From Fusibacter sp. 3D3 (lineage in GTDB: Bacteria > Bacillota > Clostridia > Peptostreptococcales > Acidaminobacteraceae), in NCBI RefSeq assembly GCF_001748365.1, contig NZ_BDHH01000017.1, forward strand, positions 1 through 57,786: a stretch of 57,786 nt of DNA. Direction: 5' to 3'. A program made the translations under genes and the position numbers. Of this stretch, positions 27,254-36,994 are shown one piece after another (positions within the stretch are counted from its first letter, which is position 1; the number at the start of each line of letters is the position of its first letter). The notes below the pieces were generated by a model. It did not search any database, was not told the origin of the DNA, and was given only the letters and a program-made list of their open reading frames with translations.

Positions 27254-28221
27254 ATCAAGTGAAAATATTGATAGTGGATGATTTAAAAGAAAATCATTTG
27301 GTAATGGAAAGCGTTCTCACCGATCCAGAACTCAATATTATAAAAGCCATGTCCGGTGAGGAAGCGCTTTCATTATGTAGCGAGCATGAGTTTGCCGTTA
27401 TATTTATGGATGTGCAGATGCCAAATATGGATGGATTTGAAGTGGCTGAAATATTAAGAAGTATCGAAAAAACGAAACATATCCCTATCATATTTGTAAC
27501 TGCCAGCAGCAAAGAACAGAAATCAATTTTTAAAGGTTATGAAGTGGGTGCGGTGGATTATTTATCGAAACCTATTGATCCAATCGTTTTAAGGAGTAAA
27601 TCCAAAATTTTCAAAGAACTCTATTTACAGCGAAAAATCATTGAAAAGCAAGTGGTCGAACTTGAGGAACAGTTAAATGAACTCCTGAAAGTTCAACAAG
27701 AAAAGGATAGCTTGGAAAGCCTGAGTATGGAAGATGGCCTAGCGCATATATACAATCGCAGAGGCCTTGATAAATTTATAAACATGCATTGGCATAATTG
27801 CCTTAGATATGGACTCCCCTTTTCAATTATGATGCTGGATATAGATGAATTCAAGAGCTACAATGATAATTACGGACACCTTATGGGAGACGAAGTGATC
27901 AAAGAAGTGGCAAGGGCGATCCAAAAATCGATTTTTAGGCCAGAAGACATTGTGGGCAGGTATGGTGGTGATGAGTTCTTGATACTGATGCCCAATGTAG
28001 GTACCAAGGGTGCAGAAATCGTCGCCAAACGCATTTTAGAAAATGTGATGGCCCTTAATATTGAACATGCTTTTGATAGTGGTCGAAGGTGTGTTACTTT
28101 AAGTGTCGGCATAGCAAGTTTGACCCCAACAAGAGAGATGACAAGTCAAGCTCTAATTGATTTAGCAGATCAGAAAATGTACAAGGCAAAGAGAAGAGGC
28201 CGAAATCAATATTGTATTTGA
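27247..28221 (+). CDS. Response regulator diguanylate cyclase (REC-GGDEF)
   Basis: A 324-residue protein. A receiver domain (5-120; phospho-Asp in IFMDVQMPNMDG, conserved Lys in YLSKPIDP), a coiled linker (125-160) and a GGDEF domain (165-324). The active-site motif is an intact GGDEF (RYGGDEFLI), and an RxxD product-inhibition site (RPED) lies five residues before it. It should make cyclic di-GMP when phosphorylated by the kinase two genes upstream. Start overlaps the CheR gene by seven bases; AATGGAG serves as ribosome site. Confidence 0.93.
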   Translation: MLDQVKILIVDDLKENHLVMESVLTDPELNIIKAMSGEEALSLCSEHEFAVIFMDVQMPNMDGFEVAEILRSIEKTKHIPIIFVTASSKEQKSIFKGYEVGAVDYLSKPIDPIVLRSKSKIFKELYLQRKIIEKQVVELEEQLNELLKVQQEKDSLESLSMEDGLAHIYNRRGLDKFINMHWHNCLRYGLPFSIMMLDIDEFKSYNDNYGHLMGDEVIKEVARAIQKSIFRPEDIVGRYGGDEFLILMPNVGTKGAEIVAKRILENVMALNIEHAFDSGRRCVTLSVGIASLTPTREMTSQALIDLADQKMYKAKRRGRNQYCI

Positions 28222-28339
28222 TTGATTTTACATATAAATTAGAGCGAAGGAAGCCCCATGTGCGCAATTGCTGCAGAAATTTTTATAAGAATCGTGTATA
28301 ATGATTAAAACGTAGTTTTTGCGAATGGAGGCACGTAGG

Positions 28340-30379
28340 ATGAAAAGTATCGCTGTCATAATTGATCTCAAAACTGGACTTGAAACTTTTCTCAGAAATA
28401 ACTTGAAAATAGTTTTTGAAAATCAAGTCGACATCCATTTTTATTATCTGAATCTGCTAACAGACGATGTTTATATAGAAGAAGATGTTGTGCTGGTGAT
28501 GACTGAGGAGAGAGCGGTCAAGGCTCAGAAATACTTGAAAGATAATAAAGCCATCATTGTTTTAAGGCGAACGGTTAAAGAGGATGCGCTCTATCCTATT
28601 TTCAAAATTCCACCTAAAACCAAAGTACTTGTGGTAAATGATACTGTAGAAACGACTTTAGAAACGGTGACACTCTTATATCAGATTGGGATTGATCATT
28701 TAAATTTAATTCCTTATGAGAGTGGCATGGTTTACGAGGATATTAACATTGCGATCACGCCAGATGTAGTTCGGAAGGTGCCTGCAAACATACAGAACAT
28801 CATAGATATTGGAAATCGTTATATTGATATGACTTCTTTTATTCAAATTATAGATAAACTTAAGATAACAGACAAAGAAATTACAAAGAAACTGATTGAT
28901 TATACGGAGTCTATAATCACCTTTGAAAGCGGTATCAAAAGTCAGATTAGAGAGCTGTATATTAAAAATGAGCAACTGGATACGGTCGTCAATTTATCAA
29001 ATGAGGGCATCATGCTCACGAGTAATGATGACGTCATTCTCGTTTTTAATGAAACATTGCTTAAAATATTTAATATTCAACAGGATATTGTCGGCGTCCA
29101 TTTAGATGCGCTATTCAATGTAGACACTTTAGAAATTCTCAATCGAGAAACCTTAAATGAAGAACTCATTGAATACAAAGATAAATTTGTCATTATCAAT
29201 AAGACGCGGACCAAGTATCTTGGAGAAAATTATGGTTATTATTATAATTTTCAGGAAGTGACTTATATCAAGACGCTTGAACAAAACTTGAGAAAAAAAA
29301 TGAGAAACAAAGGTTTTATTACGCGTTATAATTTTGAGGAAATTATAACGGATTCAAGCGTTATGAAATCCTGTATTGAACTGGCGAAAAAAATAGCCAA
29401 TTCAGACTTGACTGTATTTATTTCGGGGGAAAGTGGCACTGGAAAGGAGCTGTTGGCACAATCCATTCACAATGAATCCTCCAGAGGATATCACCCTTTT
29501 ATTGCTGCAAACTGTGCAGCCTTTGCAGAGAATTTACTAGAAAGTGAGTTGTTCGGCTATGAAGGCGGGGCGTTTACAGGTGCATTAAAGGAAGGTAAGG
29601 CGGGGATGTTTGAGCTCGCCAATAATGGTTCGATTTTTCTCGACGAAATAGGGGATATGCCTTTGTCGTTACAGACGAGATTACTCAGAGTCTTACAGGA
29701 ACGCCAAGTCATGAGAATTGGTTCTCAACGTGTGATTGAAATCAATACCAGAGTCATCGTTGCCACGAATAAAAATCTGTATGATATGGTGAAAAAGGGA
29801 ACCTTTAGAGAAGATCTTTACTACAGAATAAATGTCTTGCCGCTGAACATCCCACCTTTGCGTCAGCGCAAAGCTGATATTCTCCCCTTGCTGGAACACT
29901 TTATAGATAAGGGCAAGCACATTGCACTTAGCGATGAAGTCAAACAATTCTTATTGCGCTACTCGTGGCCAGGCAATATTCGTGAAGTTCAAAACGTGGC
30001 CGCGTATATTGGGATCATCCATGAAAGAGATGTCTATTTAAATGATTTACCTTATTACCTTTTGGATAAAGGGGATGAATTTAAAATTGAAGTACAAGAA
30101 ATTAAGGAAACGATAGGCTTAAAAAGATGCTATGATCTCATGGATCTCATACTCAACAAAAATGTTCATGGGAGAAATATTGGCAGGCAAGGTCTTGAAG
30201 CTTTGCTCAAAGAGATTTACAGCGATATCAGTGAAGGTGAAATCAGAAGAATCTTAAATGTCTTAAATCAATTTGAATTTGTGATGTCCTATAAGGGGAG
30301 AAAGGGATCTGTTGTTACTGAAAAAGGGAAGATTTTTATGGAATGGGTTGTTAAAAAGGAATTGAGACAACCTAATTAA
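28340..30379 (+). CDS. Sigma-54-dependent transcription activator (enhancer-binding protein)
   Basis: A 679-residue regulator. The N-terminal 180 residues are an unassigned sensor region (two alpha/beta halves), then a PAS-like domain (about 205-315) and the AAA+ domain (about 335-570) with Walker A GESGTGKELLAQ, the sigma-54 contact loop GAFTGA, and LDEIGDMP. The C-terminus (580-679) is a winged-helix-like domain rather than the usual short FIS helix. ATG 28340 follows GGAGG; the frame opens at 28319. It directly precedes a matching -24/-12 promoter at 30518, so it probably activates the operon 30599-40175. Confidence 0.9.
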   Translation: MKSIAVIIDLKTGLETFLRNNLKIVFENQVDIHFYYLNLLTDDVYIEEDVVLVMTEERAVKAQKYLKDNKAIIVLRRTVKEDALYPIFKIPPKTKVLVVNDTVETTLETVTLLYQIGIDHLNLIPYESGMVYEDINIAITPDVVRKVPANIQNIIDIGNRYIDMTSFIQIIDKLKITDKEITKKLIDYTESIITFESGIKSQIRELYIKNEQLDTVVNLSNEGIMLTSNDDVILVFNETLLKIFNIQQDIVGVHLDALFNVDTLEILNRETLNEELIEYKDKFVIINKTRTKYLGENYGYYYNFQEVTYIKTLEQNLRKKMRNKGFITRYNFEEIITDSSVMKSCIELAKKIANSDLTVFISGESGTGKELLAQSIHNESSRGYHPFIAANCAAFAENLLESELFGYEGGAFTGALKEGKAGMFELANNGSIFLDEIGDMPLSLQTRLLRVLQERQVMRIGSQRVIEINTRVIVATNKNLYDMVKKGTFREDLYYRINVLPLNIPPLRQRKADILPLLEHFIDKGKHIALSDEVKQFLLRYSWPGNIREVQNVAAYIGIIHERDVYLNDLPYYLLDKGDEFKIEVQEIKETIGLKRCYDLMDLILNKNVHGRNIGRQGLEALLKEIYSDISEGEIRRILNVLNQFEFVMSYKGRKGSVVTEKGKIFMEWVVKKELRQPN

Positions 30380-30413
30380 CCTATTGTTTGGATCGACTTT
30401 AATAAAATTGAGA

Positions 30414-30448
30414 AAGCGCTCTTTACAAAGAGTGCTTCATTTTTTTTT
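30414..30448 (+). terminator. Terminator after the sigma-54 activator gene
   Basis: AAGCGCTCTT pairs with AAGAGTGCTT (one G-U pair) around a short loop, followed by CA and nine T. Confidence 0.75.
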
Positions 30449-30517
30449 GAATGGCTAAAGTAAAGGCGTTCAAAGTTAAAAATCAGAATTTTGAGAAAGA
30501 TTACTAAAAAGTCAAAT

Positions 30518-30534
30518 TTGGTACGATAATTGCA
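30518..30534 (+). promoter_or_regulatory. Sigma-54 (-24/-12) promoter of the peptide/gamma-glutamyl operon
   Basis: TTGGTACGATAATTGCA has the invariant GG and GC exactly ten bases apart and matches the TTGGCAC-N5-TTGCA consensus well. It lies between the activator gene and the hydrolase gene. Enhancer sites are expected in 30380-30510; AAAAT/ATTTT near 30480-30492 is a weak candidate. Confidence 0.75.
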
Positions 30535-30598
30535 TTTGTTACAGGTAGGAGTATGAAGCGTTAAAATGACAACATATATGTGGGAGGAAAATGCTTTT

Positions 30599-31333
30599 AT
30601 GAAACCAGTGATTGGTGTATTGGCAAATATTTTATTACAGAAAGATGGCAAGTTTCCAGGACAAGAGCGTGCGTTTGTGAATCAAGAGTATGTGACTGCA
30701 ATTGAACTGGCAGGGGGGATTCCGTTGATTATTCCTTTTTTGAAAGAGAAAGCGCTCATCAAGAAATTGATTATGCAGACGGACGGGATACTCATAACAG
30801 GTGGTGTCGATGTGAGCCCGCAGTATTTCAGTGAAGAACCTTTGGCGAAATTGGGGTATATTGAGCCAGAACTGGATCAATTTCATTTAGATGCAATCGA
30901 ATATGCAGAACAGTATAATAAGGCTATTTTTGGAATTTGTAGAGGTCTGCAAATTATAAACGTTGCTTTTGGGGGGACCTTATATCAAGATTTATCTTAT
31001 ATCGATTCAGGGACCTTAAAGCATTGGCAGGATTCTAGGCGAGGTGCAAGAGCACACCAAATTAAGATGACAGAAGGATCTAGCCTAACGGCGATCTATG
31101 GAGAGGCGTTAATGGTCAATAGCTTCCATCATCAATGTATAAAAACGCTGGCATCGGGGTTTAAGGTAACCGCTAAAGCCAGTGATGAAATCATAGAAGC
31201 GATTGAATCTGAACACGGCAATTATAAACTGGCAGTTCAGTGGCATCCAGAATCTATGACAAAGGATGAAGATCATCAGTTTAAGATCTTTGAGTACTTT
31301 ATTCAAAAGGCGATAGTCAACATTAAAGTCTAA
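30599..31333 (+). CDS. Gamma-glutamyl-gamma-aminobutyrate hydrolase family protein (class I amidotransferase fold)
   Basis: A 244-residue PuuD-like enzyme. The nucleophile Cys lies in the elbow AIFGICRGLQIIN, and the catalytic His and Glu in QWHPESM; TGGVDVSPQYF matches the family. PuuD-type enzymes release glutamate from gamma-glutamyl compounds such as gamma-Glu-GABA. No other putrescine-degradation gene is here, so the substrate may be a gamma-glutamyl peptide from the importer downstream. ATG 30599 follows GGGAGG at 11 bases; a longer frame from 30566 with an AGGAG site cannot be ruled out. It is first in the sigma-54 operon. Confidence 0.88.
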   Translation: MKPVIGVLANILLQKDGKFPGQERAFVNQEYVTAIELAGGIPLIIPFLKEKALIKKLIMQTDGILITGGVDVSPQYFSEEPLAKLGYIEPELDQFHLDAIEYAEQYNKAIFGICRGLQIINVAFGGTLYQDLSYIDSGTLKHWQDSRRGARAHQIKMTEGSSLTAIYGEALMVNSFHHQCIKTLASGFKVTAKASDEIIEAIESEHGNYKLAVQWHPESMTKDEDHQFKIFEYFIQKAIVNIKV

Positions 31334-31372
31334 AGGCTTTAATCAAATAAAATGAAATGGGGGGTAACAATT

Positions 31373-33094
31373 ATGAAAAGAATATGGACAATGGGAATGC
31401 TATTTTTAATCATGGCAGTTGTGATGATGGGGTGTACGGGTACAACGGATCCTAAAGAGGCACAAGTAGTGACACCAGAAGCACCAGCTGCAGAAGCACC
31501 AGCTGCGGTTGAGAGTACACCTGAATCTGCTATAAAGGAAGGTGGCGTCGTCAGATATGCTGCATTTGGAACGGCACCGGGGCTTTTTAACCCTGTGCTA
31601 CAAAGCAACAGCTTCGATGTGTACGAAATGGAAGTCATGTTTGAAGGGTTGCTTAGAAAAAGTATGACCAACGAGCTTGAAGCTTGTCTTGCTGAAAGTT
31701 TTTCGGTATCTGAAGACAAAAGAACGTTGACATTTAAATTGAGAGAGAATGTGAAATGGCACGATGGTGAACCCTTCACAGCTGAGGATGTGAAATTCAC
31801 ATTTGAATTCATATGCCATCCAGATTATGCAGGTCCCTATAGTGCTGTTGCAAAGGCGATTTCTGGATATGACGAATACTTTGAAGGCAAAGCAGATCAC
31901 GTGAGTGGTATTGAGGTCATTGATCCAAATACAGTGAGTATAACGACAAAAGAAGTAGATGCAACGATGACGGAAAAAATCTGTACCAGTATCCTCATTA
32001 CGCCAAAACACATTTGGGAAAGTGTTCCCGTTAAACAGGCGTTAGAGCAAACAGAACTTCTAAGAAATCCTGTGGGGACAGGCCCTTTTAAAATTTCGAA
32101 ATTTGTTCCAGATCAATATGTTGAAATGGTGGCAAACGATCTTTATTGGAACGGTAGACCACATGTGGACAAATATATCGTTCAAGTGGCCAATCCTGAA
32201 ACAGCACAAACTCAAATTATAAATAATGAAGTAGAGATGCTTGCTGTTAAACAAATGAATCCAGATGATTTGGATTACTATAAGAGTGCAGGCGTCTTTG
32301 TTGACACGATCTCTTTTGATGCGGCGATGAACTTAGGGGTTAATAATAGCAATGAGCTCTTAAAGGACAAAAGGGTTAGACAAGCATTTGCGTATGCGAT
32401 AGATAGAGAAGCTATTGTCAGAGATATTTTATATGGCTACGGCACGGTGGCAAATGTACCCTATAAACCTGATTTTTGGGCGAATCCAGAAGACGGTTTA
32501 AATGCGTACACTTATAATCCTCAGAAGGCGATTGAATTGCTTGAAGAAGCAGGCTGGCAGTATAAGGCAGATGAAAAGCAAATGTATAAAGACGGCAAAC
32601 CCGTTAAATTATCTCTTAAATATTATTCCGGAAATAAACAAGTTGAGAGCATAGCCCCTTTTATACAACAAGCACTCAAAGAGGTTGGTGTTCAAATAGA
32701 TTTGCAAATTTCAGAATACAGCACAATGCTTGCAGATATGAAAAGTGGCGATTTCGAACTCTATATTGCGGCGCATAAAAACGGTGTTGCTGGTGATATG
32801 AAATCGCAATACAACAGCGCGTTTACACCGCCAAATGGCACTAATTACAGCAGATTTTCAAACAGCAGAGTGGATGAACTCTCAGAGCAGGGTCTCAGAC
32901 TTTTGAGTACTGATGAGAGAAAACCAATCTACGTTGAAATTGCTAAAATTTTAAATGAAGAGTTGCCGATAGTTTATCTTTATCACTGGCATCAAGGTAT
33001 GGCGATGAATAGTAAACTTAAAAATGTTCAATTAACGCCAAACAGTATGCTTGGTATCAATTATCAAACAGAAAAGTGGTATTTTGAAGAGTAA
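31373..33094 (+). CDS. Peptide ABC transporter substrate-binding lipoprotein (first of two)
   Basis: A 573-residue SBP family 5 protein: signal with lipobox VMMGC (Cys21), a Pro/Ala/Glu linker (25-50), then the binding domain with LTFKLRENVKWHDGEPFTAEDV and NPVGTGPFKISKF. It is close in sequence to the second binding protein of the same operon (36991). ATG 31373 follows a GGGGGG site. Confidence 0.92.
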   Translation: MKRIWTMGMLFLIMAVVMMGCTGTTDPKEAQVVTPEAPAAEAPAAVESTPESAIKEGGVVRYAAFGTAPGLFNPVLQSNSFDVYEMEVMFEGLLRKSMTNELEACLAESFSVSEDKRTLTFKLRENVKWHDGEPFTAEDVKFTFEFICHPDYAGPYSAVAKAISGYDEYFEGKADHVSGIEVIDPNTVSITTKEVDATMTEKICTSILITPKHIWESVPVKQALEQTELLRNPVGTGPFKISKFVPDQYVEMVANDLYWNGRPHVDKYIVQVANPETAQTQIINNEVEMLAVKQMNPDDLDYYKSAGVFVDTISFDAAMNLGVNNSNELLKDKRVRQAFAYAIDREAIVRDILYGYGTVANVPYKPDFWANPEDGLNAYTYNPQKAIELLEEAGWQYKADEKQMYKDGKPVKLSLKYYSGNKQVESIAPFIQQALKEVGVQIDLQISEYSTMLADMKSGDFELYIAAHKNGVAGDMKSQYNSAFTPPNGTNYSRFSNSRVDELSEQGLRLLSTDERKPIYVEIAKILNEELPIVYLYHWHQGMAMNSKLKNVQLTPNSMLGINYQTEKWYFEE

Positions 33095-33132
33095 CAGGAT
33101 GACAATAATAATTAGCATTGTGAGGTTTTTAA

Positions 33133-34095
33133 ATGTATAAATATATTATTAGAAGGCTTTTGTTGATGATACCAGTGCTCATAGGGGTTTCCATTATCAT
33201 TTTTTCTTTGATACACATGGCACCTGGTGATCCGTATTCTGCTATGATTGATCCGAATACGCCAACAGAAGAAATTGAAAATATGCTCCGGAATATTGGT
33301 TATTACGACTCTTTACCTGTAAAATATACCAAGTGGATTTCCAGAGCCTTGACGGGAGACTTGGGCTTTTCTATTAGATATCAAGAACCTGTTGTGAATA
33401 TCATCGGCAGAAGGATTGGCAATACACTTCTATTATCTGTGTTGTCCCTCACCCTAAGTGTTGTGATTGCAGTGCCTTTAGGTGTTATTTCAGCCACGAA
33501 GCAATATTCGAAGTTTGACTATATTGCCACGATATTTGCCTTTATTGGGATGTCTCTGCCAGCCTTTTTCTTCGCATTATTGATGATTAAGTTTTTAGCA
33601 TTTGATCTGAAGCTTTTCCCGATATCAGGCATGCAAACCATTGGTTCTGGATACACAGGTATTCGGCTGGTTTTAGATGTGATGCACCATATGATGCTGC
33701 CCGTGATTGTATTGTCTTTACTTCAAATGGCTTCTTTTATGAGATATTCCAGATCATCCGTTTTAGAGGTTTTCAAGCAAGATTATATTCGAACAGCTAG
33801 AGCTAAAGGACTGAGCGAAAGACTGGTGATTTACAGACATGCACTTAGAAATGCTTTAATTCCTGTAATCACCTTACTCAGTTCATCATTAGGCTTCATC
33901 TTGTCAGGTGCGATCTTGACAGAAACGGTATTTTCATGGCCTGGAATGGGCACTCTGATTTATCAGTCCATTCTCAATCGGGATTATCCTTTGGTTATTG
34001 CAAGTACAATGCTGCTGTCGATTTGTGTGCTGTTTGCCAATCTCTTGGCAGATATTCTATATGCAGTGGCAGATCCTAGAATTAAATACAACTAG
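33133..34095 (+). CDS. Peptide ABC transporter permease (DppB-like)
   Basis: A 320-residue membrane protein with about six spans. The start is typical of the family (YKYIIRRLLLMIPVLIGVSI), and the EAA loop is TARAKGLSERLVIYRHALRNA. Ribosome site is only GTGAGG-like. It forms the channel with the next gene product. Confidence 0.92.
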   Translation: MYKYIIRRLLLMIPVLIGVSIIIFSLIHMAPGDPYSAMIDPNTPTEEIENMLRNIGYYDSLPVKYTKWISRALTGDLGFSIRYQEPVVNIIGRRIGNTLLLSVLSLTLSVVIAVPLGVISATKQYSKFDYIATIFAFIGMSLPAFFFALLMIKFLAFDLKLFPISGMQTIGSGYTGIRLVLDVMHHMMLPVIVLSLLQMASFMRYSRSSVLEVFKQDYIRTARAKGLSERLVIYRHALRNALIPVITLLSSSLGFILSGAILTETVFSWPGMGTLIYQSILNRDYPLVIASTMLLSICVLFANLLADILYAVADPRIKYN

Positions 34096-34129
34096 GCATA
34101 ATACGGATATTAGTAGAGGAGTTAAAATC

Positions 34130-35002
34130 ATGAGTTTAGAGAATAGCGTAAAGAGTCAATCGCCTTGGCAAATTGGATTTAAACGGTTAAAGAAAAATCG
34201 ATTGGCAATGATCGGCTTTACACTGCTGTGTATTGTCGTAATCATCTCTGTCTTTGCACCACTTATCACACGCTATGACCGAGATGCCATCGATACTTTA
34301 AACAGTTATCAAAAGCCTTCAGCAGAGCATTGGCTGGGGACAGATGAATTGGGAAGAGATACTTTTACAAGGCTTTTATATGGGGGTAGGATTTCACTGA
34401 GTGTAGGACTTGTTTCCACAAGTATAGCGGTATTAATCGGTGTGACTTTAGGGACTACAGGCGGTTATCATGGCGGTTATATAGACAATATCATCATGAG
34501 AATTGTAGATGTCTTTATGTGTTTTCCGTTCTTTTTAATTGCCATTGTCGTTGCGGCGATTTTAGGCCCAAGTATATGGAACGTCATGATCATATCGGGC
34601 ATACTGGGCTGGACAGGGATTGCCAGAATTGTGCGTGCAGAAGTCTTGTCCATAAAGGAAAGAGAGTTTATTGAAGCCGCTCGTGCCCTAGGGTTAAATT
34701 CAAAGGATATCATCATCAAGCATATCATCCCGAACATTATGGCACCGATCATCGTCTATGCCACACTTGGGATTGCACGTGGTATTTTATCAGAAGCAGG
34801 TCTGAGTTTCTTGGGGTTGGGTGTAAAACCGCCGACGCCGAGTTGGGGCAACATGCTTGCAGCTGCTCAGAGTATGAGATCTTTAAGGCTACACTGGTGG
34901 TTATGGATTCCACCTGGATGCTTGGTGTTTTTTATGATTCTCTCCATTAACTTTTTAGGAGATGGTCTAAGAGATGCACTTGATCCAAAATTAAAGCAAT
35001 AG
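34130..35002 (+). CDS. Peptide ABC transporter permease (DppC-like)
   Basis: A 290-residue membrane protein with GTDELGRDTFTRLLYGGRISL and the EAA loop EAARALGLNSKDIIIKHIIPN. ATG 34130 follows AGAGGAG; the frame is open further upstream to 33998 only as an overlap with the previous gene in another frame. Confidence 0.93.
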   Translation: MSLENSVKSQSPWQIGFKRLKKNRLAMIGFTLLCIVVIISVFAPLITRYDRDAIDTLNSYQKPSAEHWLGTDELGRDTFTRLLYGGRISLSVGLVSTSIAVLIGVTLGTTGGYHGGYIDNIIMRIVDVFMCFPFFLIAIVVAAILGPSIWNVMIISGILGWTGIARIVRAEVLSIKEREFIEAARALGLNSKDIIIKHIIPNIMAPIIVYATLGIARGILSEAGLSFLGLGVKPPTPSWGNMLAAAQSMRSLRLHWWLWIPPGCLVFFMILSINFLGDGLRDALDPKLKQ

Positions 35003-35012
35003 GTGGTGTACA

Positions 35013-36008
35013 ATGCAAAATACAACTTTAGTAGTAGAAAATTTAGTAACGGGATTTAAAACCTCGGAAGGCTCTTTCAATGCTGTGGACGGGGTGGATT
35101 TTAAAATAGAAGGCGGCAAGGTCCTTGGGATTGTAGGAGAATCAGGTTGTGGTAAGAGCATAACCTCTCTTTCAATCATGGGATTGGTGCCAAAACCAAA
35201 TGGCTTTATCAGTTCGGGCAAAATCCTTTTTGAAGGACAAGATCTTTTAAAGCTTTCTGAACCAGAAATGCAAATGATTCGAGGCAATCGGATTGCAATG
35301 ATCTTTCAAGAGCCCATGACGGCACTTAATCCTGTCTTCAAAATTGGTTTTCAGATTGCTGAAATACTAGAAACACATCAACATCTTAAAAGGTCGGAGT
35401 GTAAACCGATTTGTATAGAACTTTTAAAAAGGGTGGGTCTTCCGAGACCTGAAAAAGTCGTAGATGAGTATCCGCATCAGCTCAGCGGTGGGATGCGTCA
35501 GAGGGTGATGATTGCCATGGCACTCAGTTGCAATCCGAAGCTACTCATTGCAGATGAACCGACGACGGCGCTCGATGTTACGGTTCAGGCGCAAGTTTTA
35601 GAGCTTATGAAGGATTTGAAATCAGAATTTCAGACGTCTATTCTGTTCATTACACATGATTTAGGTGTTATTGCTGAAATGGCAGACAATGTACTGGTGA
35701 TGTATGCAGGGAAAGTCATGGAGGAAACGGATTGTGAAACTTTGTTTGATGAGCCGCTTCATCCTTATACCCTCGCGCTACTATGTTCAAGACCTGAACG
35801 CATCAAGCGTGGAGAAAGTCCGATCTGTATCCCAGGAATGGTGCCAAGTCCGTTTGACATGCCAAAAGGGTGTGCGTTTGCGCCCAGATGTGCTCTATCC
35901 AAGGACATCTGTAAAGAGAAAAAACCAGAGCTTAAAGCAATTAGTCCTAATCACAAAGTGCGATGTTGGCAATACTATTCGGAGGAGGAACAATGTCAGA
36001 ATATTTAA
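35013..36008 (+). CDS. Peptide ABC transporter ATP-binding protein (DppD-like)
   Basis: A 331-residue ATPase with Walker A GESGCGKSIT, signature LSGGMRQRVMIA, Walker B LLIADEPTTALD, H-loop FITHDLGVIAE, and the Cys-rich C-terminal tail (KGCAFAPRCALSKDIC). Ten bases after the previous stop, behind AGGTGG. Confidence 0.93.
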   Translation: MQNTTLVVENLVTGFKTSEGSFNAVDGVDFKIEGGKVLGIVGESGCGKSITSLSIMGLVPKPNGFISSGKILFEGQDLLKLSEPEMQMIRGNRIAMIFQEPMTALNPVFKIGFQIAEILETHQHLKRSECKPICIELLKRVGLPRPEKVVDEYPHQLSGGMRQRVMIAMALSCNPKLLIADEPTTALDVTVQAQVLELMKDLKSEFQTSILFITHDLGVIAEMADNVLVMYAGKVMEETDCETLFDEPLHPYTLALLCSRPERIKRGESPICIPGMVPSPFDMPKGCAFAPRCALSKDICKEKKPELKAISPNHKVRCWQYYSEEEQCQNI

Positions 36009-36994
36009 TAAGAGCGAAAGGCATCAAAAAGCATTTTCCAATTCACGATGGTATATTCTCTCGAACTGTCGGACATGTTAAAGCGGTTGATGGTGTCAGT
36101 ATCGATATCAAAAAAGGTGAAATTTTTGGATTGGTAGGCGAATCTGGATGTGGCAAGTCCACCACGGGGAGAACGCTGATCAATTTAATCGAGCCAACAG
36201 CGGGATCGGTAACGTTTGAGGGCAAAGTCATTTATGATGTTGAAAATAAAATTGCAGTGAGCACAAAGGATATGCAAGCTTTAAGGCGCGACATTCAGAT
36301 GATTTTTCAGGACCCATATGCAAGTTTGGACCCTAGGATGACTGTGGGTGAAATCGTTTCAGAAGGCATTGTCAAACACAAGATGGCCAAAAAGAAAGAA
36401 GCGATAAAGAAGTCAATGGAACTCCTTGAACTCTGTGGTCTCAGAGGATCAAATGTCAATAAATATCCACATGAGTTTAGTGGGGGTCAAAGACAGCGGA
36501 TTGGCATAGCGAGAGCACTTGCTTTAAATCCTAAGTTTATAGTGGCGGATGAGCCGATTGCAGCGCTGGACGTTTCGATACAATCACAAGTATTACTCCT
36601 TATGCAGGAACTCAAAAAGAAATTGGGATTGACTTATCTCTTTATATCCCATGATCTTGGGATCGTTAAATACTTTTGCGATCGAATTGGTGTCATGTAT
36701 CTGGGGAATATCGTCGAACAGGGCACAAGCGAGCAGTTGTTTTCAAATCCGCTACACCCTTACACCAAGAGCCTACTATCGGCGGTGCCAAAGACGCATC
36801 CGAGAGAAGTGCGTGAGCGCATTATACTCAAGGGGGATGTGCCAAGCCCATCAAGTCATTTTGAGGGGTGCAAATTTTATTCAAGATGTGCTTATGCAAA
36901 AGAAATCTGTAATCGGGAAATTCCAGAATTAAAAGAAATCGAGAAAGATCACTTGGTGAGTTGTCACCTTGTTGGATCAGGAGGGGAATTATGA
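35993..36994 (+). CDS. Peptide ABC transporter ATP-binding protein (DppF-like)
   Basis: A 333-residue ATPase with a standard signature (FSGGQRQRIGIARA), Walker A GESGCGKSTT, Walker B FIVADEPIAALD and the Cys-rich tail (EGCKFYSRCAYAKEIC). ATG 35993 follows GGAGGAGG and overlaps the preceding gene by 16 bp. Confidence 0.93.
   Translation: MSEYLIRAKGIKKHFPIHDGIFSRTVGHVKAVDGVSIDIKKGEIFGLVGESGCGKSTTGRTLINLIEPTAGSVTFEGKVIYDVENKIAVSTKDMQALRRDIQMIFQDPYASLDPRMTVGEIVSEGIVKHKMAKKKEAIKKSMELLELCGLRGSNVNKYPHEFSGGQRQRIGIARALALNPKFIVADEPIAALDVSIQSQVLLLMQELKKKLGLTYLFISHDLGIVKYFCDRIGVMYLGNIVEQGTSEQLFSNPLHPYTKSLLSAVPKTHPREVRERIILKGDVPSPSSHFEGCKFYSRCAYAKEICNREIPELKEIEKDHLVSCHLVGSGGEL

Noticed and set aside
31339-31812. 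Minus-strand ORF of 157 codons
   Set aside because: It is antisense to the signal and linker of the binding protein at 31373 and has no domain.
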